Assembly: GCF_000392615.1 (NCBI RefSeq)
Contig: NZ_KB933398.1
Span: 592,027-628,290 of the forward strand
Origin: Lysinibacillus sphaericus OT4b.31
Lineage (GTDB): Bacteria; Bacillota; Bacilli; Bacillales_A; Planococcaceae
Direction of reading: 5' to 3'
DNA: 36,264 bases
Shown in pieces: positions 31,298-36,264 of the stretch (the first letter of the stretch is position 1; every line of letters begins with the position of its first letter). The notes under the pieces were generated by a model, which was not told where the DNA came from, searched no databases, and worked only from the letters and a program-made list of their open reading frames with translations. The translations under genes and the position numbers were made by a program.

Positions 31298-31501
31298 ATG
31301 TTAGAGGAGTTAGCCAAAGTGCCTTGGGCGGTTATTGCGCCATTGATTGTGGTTCAATTGATTTTAGTGGTTGTGGCACTGATCGATTTACGTAAAATTC
31401 ATACAACGAATGGACCTAAGATTTTATGGGTATTCATTATTTTGTTTATCAATCTACTTGGGCCAATTGCTTACTTTATAGTAGGGAGAAAACAATCATG
31501 A
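31298..31501 (+). CDS. YxlE-like PLDc_N-domain small membrane protein
   Basis: The 67-residue protein has two TM segments (about residues 10-31 and 42-63) with a DLRKIHTTNG loop. The N-terminal phospholipase-D-nuclease (PLDc_N) domain ends in the typical LGPIAYFIVGR. It matches YxlE of the B. subtilis sigY operon in size and position, just before the ABC genes. The start at 31298 follows GAGGTGG. Its stop overlaps the ATPase start by four bases (ATGA). In B. subtilis YxlE is linked to negative control of SigY; no sigma factor gene is present here. Confidence 0.85.
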   Translation: MLEELAKVPWAVIAPLIVVQLILVVVALIDLRKIHTTNGPKILWVFIILFINLLGPIAYFIVGRKQS

Positions 31502-32391
31502 CGACACTACTACAGGTGACAGGACTGACAAAGCGCTTTGCAGAAAAAACAGTTGTAGATGCCATCAATTTTACGTTAGAGGAACATACCTCAACAGCAT
31601 TGATTGGACCCAATGGTGCAGGAAAGACAACGACTTTATCTATGTTAACCGGTTTGTTAAAGCCAACGGCTGGTAGCGTAGCAATGTTAGGTAAAGATTT
31701 GCGCGCAAATATTGGTTTTTTACCACAATATCCGCAATTTCATCCATGGTTAAGTGCGCTAGAGTTTACAGAAATGGCTGCGAGACTAAGTGGTGTACCT
31801 ACTAAAAAAGCAAAAGTAGAAGCTCGAAAAACATTGGAGTTTGTTGGGCTTAATAATGCTTTAAATAAAAAGATTGCGACGTTTTCCGGTGGTATGAAGC
31901 AACGCCTTGGTATTTCCCAGGCAATTGTGCATAAGCCTAAATTACTGTTGTTAGATGAACCTGTATCTGCGTTAGACCCAGTTGGGCGCAGAGAAGTATT
32001 AGATTTGTTGAAAGGTTTACAACAAGAGACGACGATATTATATTCGACGCATATTTTAAATGATGCTGAAGAAATGACAGATCAGTTATTATTTTTACGC
32101 GATGGAAAGCTTGTGGAGCAAGGGACGTTGCGTGAGGTGCGGCAACGTTTTGATGAGCCTCGTTATGTAGTAGAATTTAGCACTGAGGAAGAAGCGCAAC
32201 TTTTTGCTAGTCAAGCAGCACTTTTAAGCAAGGCACAGGGGTGCTATGTATATATAGAGATTCATGAGGAAAAACCGAGTATGCAGCAGTTACTGCACCT
32301 TCTTAGTGCATGCACCTATACTGTACGCAAAGTGGCATGTCAAACAGCCTCGCTTGAAGAAATTTTCATGAAGGTGGCGAAAAGACGATGA
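31498..32391 (+). CDS. ABC transporter ATP-binding protein (YxlF-like)
   Basis: The 297-residue ATPase has Walker A (GPNGAGKTTTLSML), Q loop (GFLPQYPQFHPW), signature (FSGGMKQRLGISQAI), Walker B (LLLLDEPVSALDPVGR) and H loop (ILYSTHIL). A C-terminal extension of ~80 residues is typical of the CcmA/DrrA export-type class. It is coupled by four-base ATGA overlaps to the genes on both sides, so the three proteins are made together. The transported compound is unknown; related transporters handle peptides or membrane-active compounds. Confidence 0.94.
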   Translation: MTTLLQVTGLTKRFAEKTVVDAINFTLEEHTSTALIGPNGAGKTTTLSMLTGLLKPTAGSVAMLGKDLRANIGFLPQYPQFHPWLSALEFTEMAARLSGVPTKKAKVEARKTLEFVGLNNALNKKIATFSGGMKQRLGISQAIVHKPKLLLLDEPVSALDPVGRREVLDLLKGLQQETTILYSTHILNDAEEMTDQLLFLRDGKLVEQGTLREVRQRFDEPRYVVEFSTEEEAQLFASQAALLSKAQGCYVYIEIHEEKPSMQQLLHLLSACTYTVRKVACQTASLEEIFMKVAKRR

Positions 32392-33170
32392 ATGGGTTTA
32401 GCGTACTTCTTCAAAAGGAATTTCGTGAGGCGTGGCGTAGCTGGAAGTTCTTATGGATCCCACTTGTTTTTGCGCTACTCGGCATGACTGATCCTTTGAC
32501 GAACTACTACATGATGGATATTTTATCGGCAGTCGGTAATTTACCAGAGGGTTTTGAAATGATGATGCCTGAATTTGGACCAGCTGATTTATTGCAGGCT
32601 TCAATTGGGCAGTTTCAGCTGATTGGTTTACTCGTACTTATGGCTTCATTTGTTGGGACCATTAGTAAAGAGCGTACCAATGGGATGGCTACCTTAATGT
32701 ATGTACGCCCAATTTCATTTGGGGCGTACTTTATGAGTAAATTTGTTGTCATGAGTACAGTCGGTTTTATTAGCATTGTGACTGGTTTTTCGGCAAGTGT
32801 TTATTATATAGCTGTATTATATGGGACATTTGAAGTCAGGACTTTGTTGGCAAGTATTTGCACGTATTTTGTATGGCTATTATTTGTATTAGCCGTGACA
32901 TTTCTGATGAGTGCAACATTTAAACCAGTGGTTGCAACAGCAAGTGCATTTATCATTATATTTGTCGGGCAAATTTTGGATGCACTGGTTGGTGCATTTT
33001 GGACAATAACACCATGGAAACTTCCAACATATGGTGTGCAACTGATTCGAGGCACGATGGAGATGCCTGATTACTGGTGGAGTTTAGCTATTACACTGGT
33101 AATCACGATAATTTCTATAAGTATCGGGGTTTTGACAATGAAGAAGAATGCATCCTTGACGAAAATTTAA
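32388..33170 (+). CDS. ABC-2-type permease (YxlG-like)
   Basis: The 260-residue membrane protein has an N-terminal amphipathic start (FSVLLQKEFREAWRSWKFLW) and about six TM helices, the last ending near the C-terminus. It is the membrane partner of the YxlF-like ATPase, with which it overlaps by four bases. Glu/Arg-rich SKERTNGMATLMYVRPIS is the standard cytoplasmic loop of ABC-2 permeases. A strong terminator follows. Confidence 0.92.
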   Translation: MNGFSVLLQKEFREAWRSWKFLWIPLVFALLGMTDPLTNYYMMDILSAVGNLPEGFEMMMPEFGPADLLQASIGQFQLIGLLVLMASFVGTISKERTNGMATLMYVRPISFGAYFMSKFVVMSTVGFISIVTGFSASVYYIAVLYGTFEVRTLLASICTYFVWLLFVLAVTFLMSATFKPVVATASAFIIIFVGQILDALVGAFWTITPWKLPTYGVQLIRGTMEMPDYWWSLAITLVITIISISIGVLTMKKNASLTKI

Positions 33171-33192
33171 CAGAAAAACGCTTTCTCAACTG

Positions 33193-33231
33193 ATATGCCA
33201 CTTTCTATTAACGGAAAGTGGCATATTTTCT
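33193..33231 (+). terminator. Terminator of the YxlEFG-like operon
   Basis: ATATGCCACTTTC pairs with GAAAGTGGCATAT (33214-33226) around an 8-base loop, followed by TTTT. It closes the three-gene operon. Confidence 0.9.
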
Positions 33232-33412
33232 ATAAATAGTAATTACTTAATCATTTGTTTTGAGAGCTCCAATGGGGGAGACGTTAATTAGTTTCATTTA
33301 CCTATCTTTCCTTGGAATATCCATAACTTAGGAATATAATGTAGCTATAACTCGAAATTTGTCAAATAACTCCGAAAATATAAGCATTTAAATTGGAAGG
33401 TAGGTGACAGGA

Positions 33413-34117
33413 TTGGTTACACAAAATTCGGATCGATTTCTCACAGCATTTAACCGAATTGATCACAGGTTACGGGATATCGTTGGTGCGAAGGATTTCA
33501 TGCCTTTTTACCGTCTTATAGATCAAGCAAAGAAGAAGGATGTTCTAGTACGTAAATATGAAGATGACTTACGTTCCTATGCGGATTTACGCAATGCGAT
33601 TGTCCATCATCGTACGTCCATGGAATATGTAATTGCTGAACCTCATGTAGATGTGGTAGAACGGATTGAGTATATGGATGCTACGCTTGCAAAGCCGACA
33701 CTTGTCGGTCAAATGTTTCTTAAAAAAGTGCATGTTTTTCAAGAAAGGGATTCACTAAAACATGTGTTGAAAGTTATTCGTAATCGTAAATTTACACAGT
33801 TTCCGGTGTACCACAAAGAGCAATTTAAAGGTCTAATTACTACTGTGGGTATAGCAAATTGGCTAGCGACGATGATGGGAGGAAATCAAATACCAAAGCA
33901 GGTCCCCACATTGCACGACATATTAATGCATGAAAAAAATAGAGTGAATTACAAATTTGTGAGTCGATACATAACGATATATGAGGCAGAGGAAATTTTT
34001 AAGCAAGGGGTCGAGCGGGGACGCCGTTTTGAGGCACTACTGATTACGGAGCATGGGAAACCACAGCAAAAATTAATTGGTATCGTGACACCATTAGATA
34101 TTATGAAAGTAGATTAA
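33413..34117 (+). CDS. CBS-domain protein with a HEPN-like N-terminal domain
   Basis: A 234-residue protein. Residues ~1-75 are helical and contain SYADLRNAIVHHR, where Arg60-x4-His65 fits the R-x4-6-H motif of HEPN domains. Residues ~100-234 form a CBS pair (LKHVLKVIRNRKFTQFPVYHKEQFKGLITTVGIANWL, then RYITIYEAEEIF and KLIGIVTPLDIMKVD). CBS pairs bind adenine nucleotides or their derivatives, so the N-terminal domain may be under nucleotide control. TTG 33413 is preferred, with AGGTGA five bases upstream; GTG 33404 is also possible. It is a monocistronic gene ended by a bidirectional terminator. The function is not established. Confidence 0.75.
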   Translation: MVTQNSDRFLTAFNRIDHRLRDIVGAKDFMPFYRLIDQAKKKDVLVRKYEDDLRSYADLRNAIVHHRTSMEYVIAEPHVDVVERIEYMDATLAKPTLVGQMFLKKVHVFQERDSLKHVLKVIRNRKFTQFPVYHKEQFKGLITTVGIANWLATMMGGNQIPKQVPTLHDILMHEKNRVNYKFVSRYITIYEAEEIFKQGVERGRRFEALLITEHGKPQQKLIGIVTPLDIMKVD

Positions 34118-34166
34118 ACAAAACGAGACAAGCTATTAAGGACTTGCTTGCCTCGCTTTGTCTTTT
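34118..34166. terminator. Bidirectional terminator between CBS and YetF genes
   Basis: ACAAAACGAGACAAGC pairs over 16 bp (two wobbles) with GCTTGCCTCGCTTTGT around a 12-base loop, with CTTTT on one side and a T-rich run on the other. It overlaps the last codons of the minus-strand gene. Confidence 0.88.
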
Positions 34167-34855
34167 AGGCTGATATATAATGAGCCATTTGTTTGAACCT
34201 GAGCAAAAAAGACATCTTCCACGGATTGGACATTTTGTTTTTTTAATTTTTTCGTGAGCCAGTCTGCAGTTAACTCAAGTTCGACTAAATTTTCGTAAAT
34301 AAGTTGGCCATCTGAAACCACTTCTGTTGGCAAATAAGTTGGTGGTGAAATATCAGCTTTCACATCTTGTTTTGTAGCCGGTTGTTCAGAGGTTCTTTGT
34401 AGAACGCTAAGTTTACCGTTTGTTTCAAGCATTGCATATTGTACATCTTGAACAGAAAAAATGGATTGCTCACGTAGCATCATTGTTAGCTCATCCATAT
34501 GCAGCCGATTTTTTTTCAATCCTGATTCTAAAATAAGCCCATTTTGGACAACAATGGTTGGTTTGTCATCAACGAGTACACGTGCTTTTTTTGATTTAAT
34601 GGTAATGATAGTCATGAAATATGTTAAAACACTCCACCAGATAAGAGAGATAATACCATCTAAAAAAGGGGTTTCAGCTTGAGAGGCAATCTCTGATGCA
34701 ATCGATCCGAATGTAATCCCTGTGATGTAATGGAAAAAGGTCAATTGACCAAGTTGCTTTTTCCCAAGAATACGGGCCAAAATAAGTAATACAAAAAATG
34801 AAAGTGTAGTACGAAGAATCATTTCCCAAAAGTTAGCATGAAAAAAACTTTCCAT
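34136..34855 (-). CDS. YetF/DUF421 membrane protein
   Basis: The 239-residue protein has about three N-terminal TM helices (about residues 10-75), including RTTLSFFVLLILARILGKKQL and the family mark FFHYITGITFGSIASEIA. Two tandem cytoplasmic YetF-type subdomains follow (ARVLVDDKPTIVVQNG-LRMDELTMMLREQ-type motifs at about 95-150, and DWLTKKLKKQNVQSVEDVFFAQV near the C-terminus). B. subtilis homologues are envelope-stress proteins of unresolved activity. The start at 34855 is inferred; AAGGAG lies 11 bases upstream, and the longer frame to 34933 is unsupported. Confidence 0.9.
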   Translation of the reverse strand: MESFFHANFWEMILRTTLSFFVLLILARILGKKQLGQLTFFHYITGITFGSIASEIASQAETPFLDGIISLIWWSVLTYFMTIITIKSKKARVLVDDKPTIVVQNGLILESGLKKNRLHMDELTMMLREQSIFSVQDVQYAMLETNGKLSVLQRTSEQPATKQDVKADISPPTYLPTEVVSDGQLIYENLVELELTADWLTKKLKKQNVQSVEDVFFAQVQTNGSLYISLKDKARQASP

Positions 34856-34963
34856 ACATGTATCAACTCCTTTTACAGCTGTCGTTGCATAGCTTGTGCA
34901 AAAAGGACGATTGTATGCGACAATCACTAACAATAAGAAAGATTAGAAAGTGTGATGACAGTA

Positions 34964-36208
34964 ATGAACAAACAAATGGCGAATTTTAGCAACCCTGTCT
35001 ATCCGATAATGATTGCTATTGGGGTTGCCCATCTTATCAATGATACGATGCAGGCGGTTATTCCAGCGATGTTTCCAATATTGAAGAGTGATTTAGGCTT
35101 AACCTTTACGCAAATAGGACTCATTTCATTTGTATTAAATATATTTGCATCTGCCTTACAGCCAATTGTCGGTTTTGTTAGTGATAAAAAGCCGATGCCG
35201 TACGCTTTACCAATCGGTATGATTAGCTCATTTATAGGCATCGCCATTTTAGCAGTTACAACACAATACTGGGTAATCATTATAGCTGTATTATTTTTAG
35301 GCTTTGGTTCTGCGATATTTCACCCGGAAGGCTCACGTGTATCATTTATGGCGGCAGGTTCTAAAAGGGGATTAGCACAATCGATTTATCAAGTGGGTGG
35401 AAACTCTGGACAAGCTCTTGCGCCACTTATAAGTGCTTATATTTTAGATATATTTGGACAACGTGGGGCGGCATTTGTATTAGTATTAACAACTTTCGGA
35501 ATAATATTATTAAGTAAGATAGCCAAATGGTATAAGAAGCAACTCGAGCAAGAACAGACATCGAAGAACAAACGAATATTAGTATCATCTTTACCACCAC
35601 TTACAAAAAAACAGGTGGGCATTGCTTTGACATTATTATTTACTATTATTTTTGCTCGATCATTTTATACAACCAATATTACGAGCTTTTATGTGTTTTA
35701 TTTAATGGATCATTATGATGTGACGTTACGCCTTGGTCAAATTTTAATATTCACCTTTATGGCATTTGGGGTTATTGGGACATTTTTCGGGGGCTCATTA
35801 TCAGACCGTATTGGTAGAAAAAATGTAATTCTATTATCAGTTGTGGTGCCAATGCCGTTTTGTTTAGCGTTACCTTATGTGCCGTTATGGGCTGCAATGA
35901 TTTTTTTAGTTATTATCGGTACACTCATTATGATTAGCTTCTCCGTAACGGTTGTCTACGCACAAGAGCTTGTGCCTTCAAAAATTGGTACAATGGCAGG
36001 TTTAACAACGGGCTTTGCATTTGGTATGGGCGCGATTGGTGCCATGGTAATTGGCGTGCTAATGGATCATAAGGGTATAGATTTTACTATGATGGTCGTT
36101 TCGATACTGCCGTTATTACTATTGGTGGCGTTCTTTTTACCAAAGAGGAGACTGAAGTCATGCCCGGGAAAAGCGTCCGCCGTAGCGGAAAGCAACGGGT
36201 TCATATAG
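34964..36208 (+). CDS. MFS transporter, fosmidomycin-resistance (Fsr) type
   Basis: The ~414-residue protein has 12 TM helices with an MFS fold. LINDTMQAVIPAMFPILK, GFGSAIFHPEGSRVSF and QVGGNSGQALAPL are signatures of the Fsr-like exporter group. A central cytoplasmic loop (KKQLEQEQTSKNKR) separates the two halves, and GGSLSDRIGRKNVI is the conserved MFS loop of the second half. Several in-frame starts (34952, 34955, 34964) are possible and no ribosome site decides between them. The last ~18 residues are encoded by the dispersed repeat at 36150-36216, so the native C-terminus has been replaced. The substrate is unknown. Confidence 0.9.
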   Translation: MNKQMANFSNPVYPIMIAIGVAHLINDTMQAVIPAMFPILKSDLGLTFTQIGLISFVLNIFASALQPIVGFVSDKKPMPYALPIGMISSFIGIAILAVTTQYWVIIIAVLFLGFGSAIFHPEGSRVSFMAAGSKRGLAQSIYQVGGNSGQALAPLISAYILDIFGQRGAAFVLVLTTFGIILLSKIAKWYKKQLEQEQTSKNKRILVSSLPPLTKKQVGIALTLLFTIIFARSFYTTNITSFYVFYLMDHYDVTLRLGQILIFTFMAFGVIGTFFGGSLSDRIGRKNVILLSVVVPMPFCLALPYVPLWAAMIFLVIIGTLIMISFSVTVVYAQELVPSKIGTMAGLTTGFAFGMGAIGAMVIGVLMDHKGIDFTMMVVSILPLLLLVAFFLPKRRLKSCPGKASAVAESNGFI

Positions 36209-36216
36209 ATACTTCT
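36150..36216 (+). repeat. Dispersed repeat, copy 2 (67 bp), overlapping the MFS gene end
   Basis: This copy matches 31066-31132 at 63 of 67 positions by eye and has the same orientation. It begins inside the MFS coding region and supplies its last ~18 codons and stop. Nothing further is recognised between here and the window end. Confidence 0.88.
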
Positions 36217-36264
36217 ATATTTAAAATAAAAAAACACGCCCTCTACAAGATGATCTGCCCCGTA

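Overview
The window looks like chromosome of a low-GC Gram-positive bacterium of the Bacillaceae, most probably Lysinibacillus or a close relative. This rests on AT-rich codon use, strong AAGGAGG-type ribosome sites, frequent GTG and TTG starts, many intrinsic terminators with long T tracts, a Bacillus-type 5S rRNA end, a YetF protein and a YxlEFG-type transporter. No prophage, insertion sequence, CRISPR array or tRNA was seen. The genus is inferred, not proven.

Layout. 1-200: the 3' part of a 5S rRNA and two terminators, so an rRNA operon ends at the left edge. 211-5611: two-carbon metabolism. A LytTR regulator is divergent from aceA (isocitrate lyase) and aceB (malate synthase), followed by a class V aminotransferase probably acting on glyoxylate, whose leader holds an intrinsic terminator. 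5698-7371: an O-methyltransferase divergent from a LysR regulator, with a large palindrome between them. 7497-9072: a YtrA-type GntR regulator and a DUF1648 membrane protein. 9091-11686: a response regulator, a histidine kinase and a small membrane protein that may be their target. 11754-14607: a nitroreductase and an EamA exporter, divergent from a second LysR gene, with a structured leader. 14627-17876: a 13-repeat Sel1 protein, an unusual GT2-like protein and a CstR-type persulfide sensor. 18061-20716: two tandem exported transglutaminase-fold proteins.

20693-27264 holds a five-gene operon on the minus strand: lipoprotein binding protein, ABC ATPase, fused permease, an argininosuccinate-lyase-like enzyme and a BadF-type sugar kinase, behind a 12-bp-arm palindrome. 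It reads as an uptake and breakdown pathway for an unknown compound. 27476-30650: a second EamA exporter, a GNAT acetyltransferase, and a PfkB kinase paired with a Cys-X5-Arg phosphatase. 30668-31132: a repeat-rich segment with a tiny ORF. 31231-33229: a yxlE-yxlF-yxlG-like operon without sigY. 33413-36216: a HEPN-like/CBS protein, a YetF protein and an Fsr-like MFS transporter whose C-terminus is written by a dispersed repeat.

The strongest regulatory observation is a 25-bp palindrome, TTTGTTATA-N7-TATAACAAA. It lies over the promoter of the GntR gene and, as two tandem copies, over the promoter of the distant YxlEFG-like operon, which suggests that this regulator controls both. The most likely undescribed pathway is the lyase/kinase/ABC operon.
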